39,050 bases of DNA from Gammaproteobacteria bacterium (GTDB taxonomy: Bacteria > Pseudomonadota > Gammaproteobacteria > Pseudomonadales > Cellvibrionaceae). Shown in pieces: positions 1-7,703 of this stretch (the stretch's first letter is position 1; each line of letters starts with the position of its first letter). A program made the translations under genes and the position numbers. The stretch spans positions 1 through 39,050 of the forward strand of contig SYDJ01000078.1 in NCBI GenBank assembly GCA_005801205.1, read 5' to 3'. The notes beneath the pieces are model-generated. The model was not told where the DNA came from. It was given only the letters and a program-made list of their open reading frames with translations, and searched no databases.

Positions 1-468
1 AGTTTTGCACTTGGGGCAGGTGCCTTTAATATAGCGGTCGGCCAAGAACAGATTTTTCTCGGGGTCGTAGGCTTGCGAAATCTTGCGGCTGGCGATATGG
101 CCATTTTTACAGAGCCGCGCATAAATCATGTAAGACAGTTCGCGGTTTTCTTCAGTATGGGTGCTGTGGAAGTTGGCGAAGTTGATATTAAAGCCTGCCG
201 ATACTGATTCATGATCGCGCTTGATATTGGCGATATGCTCCTCAGCGGTAATACCCTTCTCTTCCGCTTTCAGCATGATGGCGGTGCCGTGAGCATCGTC
301 GGCACAGAAATAGAGGCAATCGTTACCGCGCAGGTTTTGGAATCGCACCCAAATATCCGTTTGAATTTGTTCCAGCATATGGCCGAGATGCAAATCGCTG
401 TTGGCATAGGGGAGGGCACTGGTAACCAATATCTTGCGAGCGGGAGTTTTAGAGAGTGATTGAGTCAT
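1..468 (-). CDS. metG: Methionyl-tRNA synthetase, N-terminal part (cut by window edge)
   Basis: Charges tRNA-Met with methionine in the cytoplasm. The first 156 residues are present, read from the ATG at 466-468 to the window edge. The class I synthetase HIGH-type motif appears as HLGH at residues 27-30, just after the typical VTSALPYAN stretch. Near the cut end the motif CPKC begins the zinc-binding knuckle of the E. coli-like MetG, so this looks like the long gammaproteobacterial form. In Pseudomonas metG lies next to mrp in divergent orientation; here about 11.7 kb separates them. Identification is secure. The C-terminal catalytic KMSKS region and the tRNA-binding domains lie outside the window. 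Confidence 0.97.
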   Translation of the reverse strand, partial: MTQSLSKTPARKILVTSALPYANSDLHLGHMLEQIQTDIWVRFQNLRGNDCLYFCADDAHGTAIMLKAEEKGITAEEHIANIKRDHESVSAGFNINFANFHSTHTEENRELSYMIYARLCKNGHIASRKISQAYDPEKNLFLADRYIKGTCPKCKT

Positions 469-541
469 AGGTCTGCTTAACTGGCTGAGTCGATGTCTAA
501 GGCCGCTGCTATCTTATTGAGCAGCCTCATAAAAGGCGCGC

Positions 542-550
542 ACTATAGCA
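542..550 (-). promoter_or_regulatory. Possible extended -10 promoter element for metG
   Basis: Read on the minus strand this is TGCTATAGT, an extended -10 (TGn followed by a near-consensus hexamer), about 75 bases upstream of the metG start codon. No convincing -35 hexamer sits at the usual distance, which extended -10 promoters can tolerate. Inference from sequence only. Confidence 0.35.
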
Positions 551-616
551 TTTTTCATAGGCTGTTTCAGGCGAATATTGCATAGCGGCGTTGACTATGG
601 CTATAGTGCTCGGGCT

Positions 617-646
617 TTGACTAATTTTTCATAAAAACTCTATTCT
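617..646 (+). promoter_or_regulatory. Sigma-70 type promoter for the DUF4870 gene
   Basis: TTGACT at 617-622 and TATTCT at 641-646 are separated by 18 bases, a reasonable -35/-10 pair. The predicted transcript start is near 653, about 40 bases before the chosen ATG at 692. Confidence 0.5.
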
Positions 647-691
647 CTTACATTACTCTATTAACTTCTCTTACATTGAAAGGTGGCTGTT

Positions 692-1045
692 ATGACGGAT
701 CCGGTAGAAACAAAAGAAGTGTTCCAAGTCTCCCAAGACTCTAAAAACCTCGCCTTGTTACTGTGGATTGGTACTTTGTTTTTTGGCTTTATCCCCGGTT
801 TGGTTTTGTATTTGGTTAAAAAAGATGATCCGTATATTGTCGATCAAAGTAAGGAAGCTCTTAACTGGTCCATTACCGCCATTATTGGCTATGTTGCAGG
901 CACGGTTTTAGCGATTATTTTGATTGGTTTCTTGGTAATAGCTGCTGTGGGTATTTTGCACTTGGTGTTCTGCATTATGGGTATTATTGCTGCTTCTAGT
1001 GGCCAAACATACCGCGCACCTTTCGCAATTCGCTTGATTAAGTAA
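692..1045 (+). CDS. DUF4870 small membrane protein
   Basis: A 117-residue inner-membrane protein of the DUF4870 (Tic20-like) family, whose biochemical role is not established. After a short polar N-terminus it has hydrophobic segments at roughly residues 18-40, 55-78 and 80-100. The family pattern of a polar loop (KKDDPYIVDQSKEALNW) lies between the first and second, and the end is basic. I chose the ATG at 692 because AGG at 681-683 lies eight bases ahead of it; an in-frame GTG at 683 would overlap that site. The gene appears monocistronic, with its own promoter and a strong terminator, so it is probably unrelated to the Anbu cluster downstream. Confidence 0.85.
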   Translation: MTDPVETKEVFQVSQDSKNLALLLWIGTLFFGFIPGLVLYLVKKDDPYIVDQSKEALNWSITAIIGYVAGTVLAIILIGFLVIAAVGILHLVFCIMGIIAASSGQTYRAPFAIRLIK

Positions 1046-1065
1046 TTCGTTTTGGGTTGCTGTTT

Positions 1066-1096
1066 AAAAAAAGAGCTCTTTAGGTGCTCTTTTTTT
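1066..1096 (+). terminator. Rho-independent terminator after the DUF4870 gene
   Basis: A perfect 11-base stem (left arm 1066-1076, right arm 1086-1096) has a nine-base loop. The right arm ends in seven T residues and the left arm begins with A residues, so it could work on both strands. Confidence 0.8.
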
Positions 1097-1127
1097 GTTT
1101 TAGGGCTACTTTTTTTGGGGCAGGGCT

Positions 1128-1144
1128 TGCACCATTCTTTTTCG
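1128..1144 (+). promoter_or_regulatory. Possible distal NtrC-like activator site
   Basis: The left half TGCACCA matches the NtrC dyad (TGCACCA-N3-TGGTGCA) exactly; the right half keeps only three of seven positions. It lies about 165 bases upstream of the predicted sigma-54 start. Weak alone; reported because of the promoter at 1274. Confidence 0.22.
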
Positions 1145-1218
1145 TCAAGACTGCAAAAATGGGCTACTTTTTTAGCGTTGCTTCAAAAAGGCGCTGATTT
1201 GGCGCGCGTTTAAGCCAT

Positions 1219-1235
1219 TGCTTTAATCTGGTGCG
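1219..1235 (+). promoter_or_regulatory. Possible proximal NtrC-like activator site
   Basis: The right half TGGTGC matches six of seven NtrC dyad positions and the left half keeps TGC and the inner A, ten of fourteen overall. Its centre lies about 73 bases before the predicted start, somewhat close for an enhancer. Inference only. Confidence 0.22.
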
Positions 1236-1273
1236 TTTGCTCCTCTGAACCCCCTTAAAAATCGCTGTTTTCT

Positions 1274-1289
1274 TGGCACGTATTTCGCT
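1274..1289 (+). promoter_or_regulatory. Sigma-54 (RpoN) -24/-12 promoter before the Anbu cluster
   Basis: TGGCACG at 1274-1280 is followed by four bases and then TCGCT at 1285-1289. This matches TGGCACG-N4-TTGCT at every position but one. The invariant GG (1275-1276) and GC (1287-1288) have the exact sigma-54 spacing. A start near 1300 would leave a leader of about 27 bases before the ATG at 1327, with GTAGGTG as a plausible ribosome site. No comparable sigma-70 pair was noticed in 1097-1326. Confidence 0.7.
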
Positions 1290-1326
1290 CCATTCACATT
1301 ACCGATAATAAGTTTGTAGGTGTCCA

Positions 1327-2748
1327 ATGGCTAAACCTGTTTTTTACGATGAAATGATGGCTGCCCCTGAGGTCTTGAGGCCTCACTACCAAGCCTACGG
1401 CCAATGGTTAGGTACTTTGCCCAAAGAGCGGTTGGCGCGTAAGAAGGCCGAAGCTGATTTAACGTTCCACCGTTTAGGTATTACCTTTGCGGTCTATGGT
1501 GAAGAAGAAGGTACTGAACGATTAATTCCCTTTGATTTACTCCCTCGCATCATTCCATCCGATGAATGGAAAATGTTGCAAAAAGGTTTAGAGCAACGCG
1601 TTAAAACGTTAAATTTATTTCTACACGATATCTATCACGGGCAAGAAATTTTAAAGGCTGGTTTAATTCCACCGGAGCAAATTCTGCGTAATGCGCAATA
1701 TCGCCCAGAGATGCAGGGCGTCGATGTTCCCAATCAAATTTATGCACATATTGCTGGTGTTGATATGGTGCGCGCTGGTGCAGGTGAGTTTTACGTGTTG
1801 GAAGATAATTTGCGTGTGCCTTCTGGTGTGTCTTACATGCTGGAAAATCGCAAAATGATGATGCGTTTATTTCCAGAATTGTTTGCTAAACACGCTGTAG
1901 CCCCCGTGCAACACTACCCCGATATGTTGTTGGATAATTTACGTCAGTGTGCCCCCCAAGGTGTAGAAAACCCTAATGTAGTTGTATTAACTCCAGGTAG
2001 TTTTAACTCCGCTTATTTTGAACATGCGTTTTTGGCGCAACAAATGGGGGTGGAGTTAGTAGAGGGCCGTGATTTATTTGTGCGCGATGATTCCGTTTAT
2101 ATGCGCACGACGCAAGGGCCGAAGCGGGTTGATGTTATTTATCGCCGTTTGGACGATGATTTTTTGGATCCGCTCGCATTTCGTCAAGATTCTATGCTCG
2201 GTGTTGCTGGGTTGTTGTCGGTTTATCGTGCGGGCCGAGTGACCCTCGCTAATGCGATAGGCACGGGCGTCGCAGACGATAAGTCGATTTATCCGTACGT
2301 TCCAGAGATGATTAAATTCTATTTAGACGAAACACCCATTTTAAATAATGTGCCCACGCACATGTGCAGAAAGCCAGAAGAATTGGCCTATGTATTGGAT
2401 AACCTTGCAGAATTAGTCGTGAAAGAAACGCACGGTGCAGGTGGTTACGGCATGTTGGTTGGGCCTGCGGCGACTAAAGCGGAAATTGCAGAATTCCGCA
2501 AACATTTAATTGCCAACCCCAACAAATATATCGCGCAGCCTACGCTGGCATTATCAACGTGCCCCATTTTTGTGGATGCTGGAATTGCACCACGCCACAT
2601 AGATTTGCGCCCATTTGTGTTGTCCTCGGGTAAAGATATTCGCATGGTGCCCGGCGGTTTGACTCGAGTTGCCTTGCGTGAGGGCTCGCTAGTGGTGAAT
2701 TCATCGCAAGGTGGCGGCACTAAAGATACGTGGGTCTTGGAAGATTAA
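1327..2748 (+). CDS. Circularly permuted type 2 ATP-grasp protein of the Anbu cluster
   Basis: A 473-residue cytoplasmic protein of the circularly permuted ATP-grasp family (COG2308, formerly DUF404/DUF407), full length for the family. It is recognised by its N-terminal region (YDEMMAAPEVLRPHY), the segment GVDMVRAGAGEFYVLEDNLRVPSGVSYM (broken here for brevity at about residues 140-175), YRRLDDDFLDPLAF near 275, and the C-terminal VKETHGAGGYGML and RPFVLSSGK motifs. ATP-grasp enzymes form amide bonds from carboxylates and amines using ATP. This family is predicted, from comparative genomics, to make or extend a peptide together with the alpha-E protein that follows. It is the first gene of a four-gene cluster transcribed from a candidate sigma-54 promoter. 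The substrate is unknown. Confidence 0.93.
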   Translation: MAKPVFYDEMMAAPEVLRPHYQAYGQWLGTLPKERLARKKAEADLTFHRLGITFAVYGEEEGTERLIPFDLLPRIIPSDEWKMLQKGLEQRVKTLNLFLHDIYHGQEILKAGLIPPEQILRNAQYRPEMQGVDVPNQIYAHIAGVDMVRAGAGEFYVLEDNLRVPSGVSYMLENRKMMMRLFPELFAKHAVAPVQHYPDMLLDNLRQCAPQGVENPNVVVLTPGSFNSAYFEHAFLAQQMGVELVEGRDLFVRDDSVYMRTTQGPKRVDVIYRRLDDDFLDPLAFRQDSMLGVAGLLSVYRAGRVTLANAIGTGVADDKSIYPYVPEMIKFYLDETPILNNVPTHMCRKPEELAYVLDNLAELVVKETHGAGGYGMLVGPAATKAEIAEFRKHLIANPNKYIAQPTLALSTCPIFVDAGIAPRHIDLRPFVLSSGKDIRMVPGGLTRVALREGSLVVNSSQGGGTKDTWVLED

Positions 2749-2803
2749 GAATTAGAAAAGTAATTTTGCCGCACAGCAATCTGTGTTAGACGGAGAAGAA
2801 AAT

Positions 2804-3751
2804 ATGTTATCACGCACGGCAGATCATTTGTTTTGGTTGGCGCGCTACATTGAGCGCGCAGAAAATATTGCGCGTTTATTAGATATTACGTGGCAAACAT
2901 CACTTGCGCCGCAATCTGCTGAGAGCGCGAGCCGTAATTGGCAAGCTGCACTTTTGTGTAATGATCAATTGCCCACCTATTTAAAAACCTATTCAGAAGT
3001 CACTGCAGAAAATGTGTTGGCCTTTATGGTGTTTGATGCGAGCAATCCTTCGTCCATTTATTCTTGTTTAAAAGCGGCGCGCGAAAATGCTCATACAGTG
3101 CGCGGCACTCTAACCTCTGAAATGTGGGAGACCATAAATTCAACCTGGTTGGAAATGTTAAACGTTAGCAAACGCAAATTGCAGGATGAAGAGTTCTCAG
3201 GTTTTTTTGAATGGGTAAAAACGCGTTCATCGCTCTCGCGTGGTGTAACTTTCGGCACCATGTTGCACGACGATGCGTTTTGTTTTATTCGCTTAGGTAC
3301 CTACCTTGAGCGCGCCGACAATACTGCGCGCTTATTAGATGTTAAATATTATTTAATCGCAGAAGGCGAACCCATTGGTATAGCGGCTGATTATTATCAG
3401 TGGGGTGCTTTACTACGTTCAGTATCCGCGTTTGAAATTTATCGCCGTGTTTATCGCGATAGTGTATTGCCCAGCAAGGTGGCAGAGCTGTTAATTATTA
3501 ATGCTGAGTTGCCGCGCTCACTAACAACGTGCATGACAGAAGTTGAGTCAATGCTGCAGAAGTTGGCGAATCAACACTCGCAAGAAACGCAGCGTTTGGC
3601 GGGGCAGTTAAGTGCGCAATTGCGCTACGTAAAAATTGATGAAATTTTAGAAGAAGGTTTACACCCCTATTTAGAAAAGTTCCAGAATCGAATTTATGAT
3701 TTGGGTATGCGCATCAGTCACGACTTTTTAATGCCTATGCGCGCAGCCTAA
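2804..3751 (+). CDS. Alpha-E domain protein of the Anbu cluster
   Basis: A 315-residue, largely alpha-helical protein of the alpha-E family (COG2307, formerly DUF403). The family start MLSRTADHLFWLARYIERAEN and the internal repeat of the same idea, FCFIRLGTYLERADNTARLLD (around residues 165-185), are both clear. The ATG at 2804 is chosen because GGAGAAG lies just upstream; an in-frame GTG at 2783 would place that ribosome site inside the gene. Only 55 bases separate it from the ATP-grasp gene. In other bacteria the two are adjacent or fused, which supports a joint function. Its catalytic role, if any, is not known; a partner or substrate-holding role is inferred. Confidence 0.92.
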   Translation: MLSRTADHLFWLARYIERAENIARLLDITWQTSLAPQSAESASRNWQAALLCNDQLPTYLKTYSEVTAENVLAFMVFDASNPSSIYSCLKAARENAHTVRGTLTSEMWETINSTWLEMLNVSKRKLQDEEFSGFFEWVKTRSSLSRGVTFGTMLHDDAFCFIRLGTYLERADNTARLLDVKYYLIAEGEPIGIAADYYQWGALLRSVSAFEIYRRVYRDSVLPSKVAELLIINAELPRSLTTCMTEVESMLQKLANQHSQETQRLAGQLSAQLRYVKIDEILEEGLHPYLEKFQNRIYDLGMRISHDFLMPMRAA

Positions 3752-3819
3752 GTTTTTGTGGCTTGCCTTGAGTGGCTTAAGTTTACGAGTACGGCTAATG
3801 CCAACAAGAGGGATATTTT

Positions 3820-4695
3820 ATGTTGCTGAATATTCAACACGAAACTGTGTATCGTTATTCAACTCCGGTGGATTACACCATTCAACATTTGCGTTTAACG
3901 CCGCGCACTGAGGCTCACCAACAGGCGATTGATTGGAAAATTAATACGCCTGGAAAGTACCAGCGCCATACGGATGCTTATGGCAATGTTGGCCATATTT
4001 TAGTGTTAGATCGCCCCCACGAAGAAATTCGTATTACCGTTAGCGGCCAAGTTGAAATGTCCAAGGAAAATGCACACTTGCCTTCTGATGGAGGCGAAGT
4101 ACCGCTCTTGGTGTATTTGCAACCCACGCACTTAACTACAGCAGATGAAGCGATATTGGATTTAGCGCAAGCGGCGCATCGCTCAAAGCGCGGTGCAATT
4201 GATTCCATGTTTAAGCTGATCGATGGTATTCAGCGCGCCGTGGCCTATGTACCAGGTGCCAGCCAAGTTACCAGTACAGCCGCTGAGGTTCTTGAGGTGG
4301 GTGCGGGTGTTTGTCAAGATCACGCCCATGTGTTTATCGCCTGCTGCCGTGCGCTCGATTTACCCGCGCGTTATGTGAGCGGTTATATTCACCCCGGCGA
4401 TACCGACCATGCCGCCAGCCATGCGTGGGCGGATGTGTGGCTAGAGGGAATGGGTTGGGTGAGCTTTGATATCACTAACGCTAACTTTGCCGCTTCTGAG
4501 CACTGCCGTTTGGCCGTGGGGCGTGATTATTTAGATGCTTGCCCCGTTCGCGGTGTGCGTCATGGTGGCGGCGCAGAGGCGATGGAGGTGATGGTGCGAA
4601 TTGCCCACCCAGATTCGGCCGGTGTACTGCTACAATCTATAGTGTCTTTCCCTCCAATAGGTAAAGACGTTAAACAAGCTTTACCACAACAGTAA
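3820..4695 (+). CDS. Transglutaminase-like cysteine protease of the Anbu cluster
   Basis: A 291-residue protein with an N-terminal bacterial transglutaminase domain (about residues 1-80, beginning with the typical HETVYRYSTPV) and a transglutaminase/protease core. The catalytic triad is visible: Cys165 in GVCQDHAHVF, His201 in SHAWADVW and Asp217 in SFDITN. No signal peptide is seen, so it should act in the cytoplasm. Members beside Anbu genes are thought to cleave or remodel peptides rather than cross-link proteins, but the substrate is unknown. GAGGG precedes the ATG by about eight bases. It follows the alpha-E gene by 68 bases on the same strand. Confidence 0.92.
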   Translation: MLLNIQHETVYRYSTPVDYTIQHLRLTPRTEAHQQAIDWKINTPGKYQRHTDAYGNVGHILVLDRPHEEIRITVSGQVEMSKENAHLPSDGGEVPLLVYLQPTHLTTADEAILDLAQAAHRSKRGAIDSMFKLIDGIQRAVAYVPGASQVTSTAAEVLEVGAGVCQDHAHVFIACCRALDLPARYVSGYIHPGDTDHAASHAWADVWLEGMGWVSFDITNANFAASEHCRLAVGRDYLDACPVRGVRHGGGAEAMEVMVRIAHPDSAGVLLQSIVSFPPIGKDVKQALPQQ

Positions 4696-4716
4696 TAGTG
4701 TTCGCTCTGAGTTTTG

Positions 4717-4737
4717 CCTTGGAGCGCTCCTCCAAGG
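4717..4737 (+). promoter_or_regulatory. RNA hairpin covering the Anbu ribosome binding site
   Basis: CCTTGGAG at 4717-4724 and CTCCAAGG at 4730-4737 form a perfect eight-base stem with a five-base loop. The only Shine-Dalgarno-like bases ahead of the Anbu ATG at 4746 (AAGG, 4734-4737) are in the 3' arm. There is no T run, so it is not a typical terminator. A role in limiting Anbu translation is inferred. Confidence 0.5.
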
Positions 4738-4745
4738 TTTGAGTT

Positions 4746-5465
4746 ATGACGTATTGTATTGGGCTTCAAGTTGATTCAGGGTTAGTTTTTTTATCGGATT
4801 CACGCACTAATGCAGGTGTGGATCACATTAATACTTTTCGCAAAATGACGGTGTTAGAGCGCCCCGGCGACAGAGTTATGGTGCTGCTAACGTCTGGTAA
4901 TTTGGCGATTAGCCAAGCGGTTATCAATGAGTTAAATTTTTCAGAAAACAGCCCCTTGGTTGACGCAAAAAATATGGTAGAGGCAACCCGCATAGTGGGC
5001 AGTGCACTTCGCGCAGTCTACAGCCGCGATGCCGAAGCGTTTAAAGAGTTTGGGTTAGATTTTGCGGCCAGTTTTATTTTTGGCGGCCAGATAGGCCATG
5101 AGTCACCGCGTCTATTTCAAATTTATGCTGCAGGAAATTTTATTGAAACCACCCGAGAAACGCCTTACTTTCAAGTGGGTGAATCCAAATACGGCAAGCC
5201 GATTATTGACCGCGTGGTTGAGCCGCACACTACCTTAAAAGATGCTGCTAAGTGCGCCTTGATTTCCATGGATTCAACCATTCGTTCAAATTTGAGCGTA
5301 GGAATGCCGCTGGATTTATTGGTATATGAAACCAATAGCTTGACGGTAAAAACCCATGTGAGCATTGGCTTGGATGACCCTTATTACAAGCAATTGCGAT
5401 CAAGTTGGGGCGAGCGTTTGCGTCACGCCTTCCATGATATGCCTGAGCCTGATTATTGGTCTTAA
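4746..5465 (+). CDS. Anbu proteasome-like peptidase
   Basis: A 239-residue Ntn-hydrolase of the Anbu (ancestral beta subunit, COG3484) family. It begins MTYCIGLQVDSGLVFLSDSR. After removal of Met1 the nucleophile would be Thr1 (Thr2 here), with Asp18 and Lys33 (precursor numbering) in the positions used by proteasome beta subunits. There is no propeptide, as in other Anbu proteins. Published Anbu structures show helical or ring-like assemblies with low or undetected peptidase activity, so the natural substrate is open. It is last in the cluster after ATP-grasp, alpha-E and transglutaminase genes, an association known across Proteobacteria and Cyanobacteria. It ends six bases from the convergent GGDEF-EAL gene. 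HslV is an alternative family but lacks this start sequence. Confidence 0.94.
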   Translation: MTYCIGLQVDSGLVFLSDSRTNAGVDHINTFRKMTVLERPGDRVMVLLTSGNLAISQAVINELNFSENSPLVDAKNMVEATRIVGSALRAVYSRDAEAFKEFGLDFAASFIFGGQIGHESPRLFQIYAAGNFIETTRETPYFQVGESKYGKPIIDRVVEPHTTLKDAAKCALISMDSTIRSNLSVGMPLDLLVYETNSLTVKTHVSIGLDDPYYKQLRSSWGERLRHAFHDMPEPDYWS

Positions 5466-5471
5466 TGCTTT

Positions 5472-7376
5472 TTAGCTCTCGGCTTTTTTTTGTAGCAAGA
5501 GTGCGAGAAAATCGTCCCTAGACATGGGGCGATACATTAAATATCCTTGCGCCATGCCGCATTGATTCTGAATGATAAAGTCTAAGGTTTCTTGATCCTC
5601 TATACCTTCGGCAATCACTTGCAAATCCAAGTGGTTGCCGATATCGATAATACTGCGGGCAATGGCGTATTTCTTTTTGTTATGCGTAACGTCAATTAAA
5701 AATGAACGATCAATTTTTAAGTAATCAATGGGCAAGTCTTGTAAATAACTGAAAGATGAATAGCCAGTCCCAAAATCATCAATTGCAAAACGTATACCTA
5801 TAGCGCGCAGTTGATTCATGGTGAGCAATACACTTTCTTTATCCTCCATAAAGAGTGACTCGGTAATTTCAAGCACAATATTGTCGCCGCGAACGTCATA
5901 CTCTAATAATTTGTTTTGAATATTATCAGCTAGATCTGCGTCCTTAAATTCGTGAGCAGAAAGATTAATCGCTACAGTAATATTGTTGATGCCCTGTTGC
6001 TTCCAGCGAGTTATTTCAGCGCAAACCTTATCGAACACAATGCGCCCAATACCGCTGATGAGATTTGCCTGCTCGGCAACACCAATAAATTGTACCGGCG
6101 GAATCAAGGTGCCATCCGGCCTGATCCAACGCGCTAAGGCCTCTGCAGCGACTATTTTGCCGCTGCTGACTTGAATTTCTGGTTGTAAATAGATTTCGAT
6201 TTGACCATTGCTAATGGCATAGCGAAGGTTGTGTTCAAATTCCAATTGATGCAGCGCCAAGCGTTCCAGTTCTTCACTGTAAAATTGAAAATTATTTTTG
6301 CCCATTTTTTTTGCGCGATACATGGCCATATCCGCTTTGCCTATCAATCCATCGGGAGCCGTGTCGTCGCGCGGGTAAATACTAATGCCCATACTGCAGC
6401 TAATAAAGTGGTTGTGATTGTTCAGCAAAAAAGGTTTAGCCAGCGATTCCAATATGTTGGCGCTCATACGCATTAAGCCGGATTGTGAAATATCGGACTC
6501 AATCAGTATGACAAATTCATCGCCACCTAAACGCGCTAAAACATCGGCTTCACGTACACAGTTGCGCATGCGCTTGGTGGCGGTGCGTAAAAGTTGATCG
6601 CCAGCCTCATGACCTTCGGTATCGTTTACCTTTTTAAAATTGTCTAAATCGAGAAAAATGATCGCAATTTTTTTATCGTCATGTGGGTGTTCTTTAATGA
6701 TTGTTTCAATTTTTTCCAGCAGAAAGCTGCGATTAGGTAAGCCTGTGAGTGCATCGTGATAGGCTTGGTGATGAATAAATTCTTCAATTTTTTTCTCTTC
6801 AGTTGCATCCCGCAAGCACCACACGCGGCCAATCAGCGTGTCGTTTTGCAATTGTGGTAAAGAGTGATACTCAAAAATACGGCCGTTGGTGAAATGCAGT
6901 GTTCCCTTAATGTGGGCACTAGGCTGCTTTTGCAGGGCATCAGTCATTTCGCTGAGGTGCCACGGGTTTAACAGCATCTTGCGGACGTTTTGCCATGAGA
7001 TAGCTTGGGGTTTACCTTCATATTTGGCGATATCGGGTAGGAGCTCTTTGCCCATTTTGTTGCTTTTGAGTAGTCGCCCGGTATTATCGAGGGCTAAAAT
7101 AATTTCACCGGTCGTGTCAAAGGTGGCGTTTAGCGCGGTTAGGGATTTTTGCAACTGATCCTGAGTGTCGCTTAGCGTTCGAAGTTGGGTGCGCAACAAC
7201 AGAGTGCGCTCATTTAACTCTTTTGAGGTTAAAACCAGCGCGTTATCGAGTACTTTGCGATCCAATTCATGCTGATCATAGCTGTCAGAAATCGCTTGTA
7301 GTAGGGCAGCTTGCTGGGTTTCTAGGCCTGCATCTTTACAATATTGCTGTAGTTGTTTCAATAACAATTTATGCAT
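5472..7376 (-). CDS. Dual GGDEF-EAL cyclic-di-GMP enzyme with PAS-like sensor
   Basis: A 634-residue cytoplasmic protein predicted to make and/or degrade cyclic di-GMP. Order: helical, probably coiled-coil N-terminus (about 1-85), a PAS-like domain (about 88-195), GGDEF domain, then EAL domain. The cyclase motif GGDEF is intact at 284-288, with RxxD (READ) at the inhibitory-site spacing just before it. The EAL motif is intact at 412-414 in EALARW, and DDFGTGYSS begins at 533, so both catalytic domains look functional. No membrane segment is seen, so a soluble signal is expected. The ATG at 7374-7376 lacks a clear ribosome site. It is convergent with the Anbu gene and divergent from the efflux genes. 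Confidence 0.92.
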   Translation of the reverse strand: MHKLLLKQLQQYCKDAGLETQQAALLQAISDSYDQHELDRKVLDNALVLTSKELNERTLLLRTQLRTLSDTQDQLQKSLTALNATFDTTGEIILALDNTGRLLKSNKMGKELLPDIAKYEGKPQAISWQNVRKMLLNPWHLSEMTDALQKQPSAHIKGTLHFTNGRIFEYHSLPQLQNDTLIGRVWCLRDATEEKKIEEFIHHQAYHDALTGLPNRSFLLEKIETIIKEHPHDDKKIAIIFLDLDNFKKVNDTEGHEAGDQLLRTATKRMRNCVREADVLARLGGDEFVILIESDISQSGLMRMSANILESLAKPFLLNNHNHFISCSMGISIYPRDDTAPDGLIGKADMAMYRAKKMGKNNFQFYSEELERLALHQLEFEHNLRYAISNGQIEIYLQPEIQVSSGKIVAAEALARWIRPDGTLIPPVQFIGVAEQANLISGIGRIVFDKVCAEITRWKQQGINNITVAINLSAHEFKDADLADNIQNKLLEYDVRGDNIVLEITESLFMEDKESVLLTMNQLRAIGIRFAIDDFGTGYSSFSYLQDLPIDYLKIDRSFLIDVTHNKKKYAIARSIIDIGNHLDLQVIAEGIEDQETLDFIIQNQCGMAQGYLMYRPMSRDDFLALLLQKKAES

Positions 7377-7703
7377 AAATAGTGTCTAGTTATTTTATGT
7401 AAGCCCTAGGCTATTGTCTCTACTATGAAAGAGTCTTGCTATTCCGCCATTCTGAGTGGCCTAGGCGCTGGAACGAAAATGTTTTGAGATATGCTTATCC
7501 AGCTCTGAGTTTAGTCTACAAATTGTGCGATATACCATCTTTAACCTTATATTCTTTAAGGAATTTTTGCTGACTGATGAACCCCTCGGCGGGACTCTGG
7601 TTACAATTAGTGACATTTGTGAATTTTGGATGCAGCGGTGCCTGTGCAACAATCGCGGCTGATAATTTTTTACCTTCAATTCCGTACTGGGTGGTCTTTT
7701 GTA
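7377..7703. other. Divergent intergenic region, no gene seen
   Basis: These 327 bases separate the GGDEF-EAL gene (minus) from the efflux adaptor gene (plus) and must carry promoters for both. AT-rich -10-like strings occur (TTACAAT near 7601-7607), but I found no -35 partner at normal spacing. Open frames here are short and lack a ribosome site. Confidence 0.5.
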
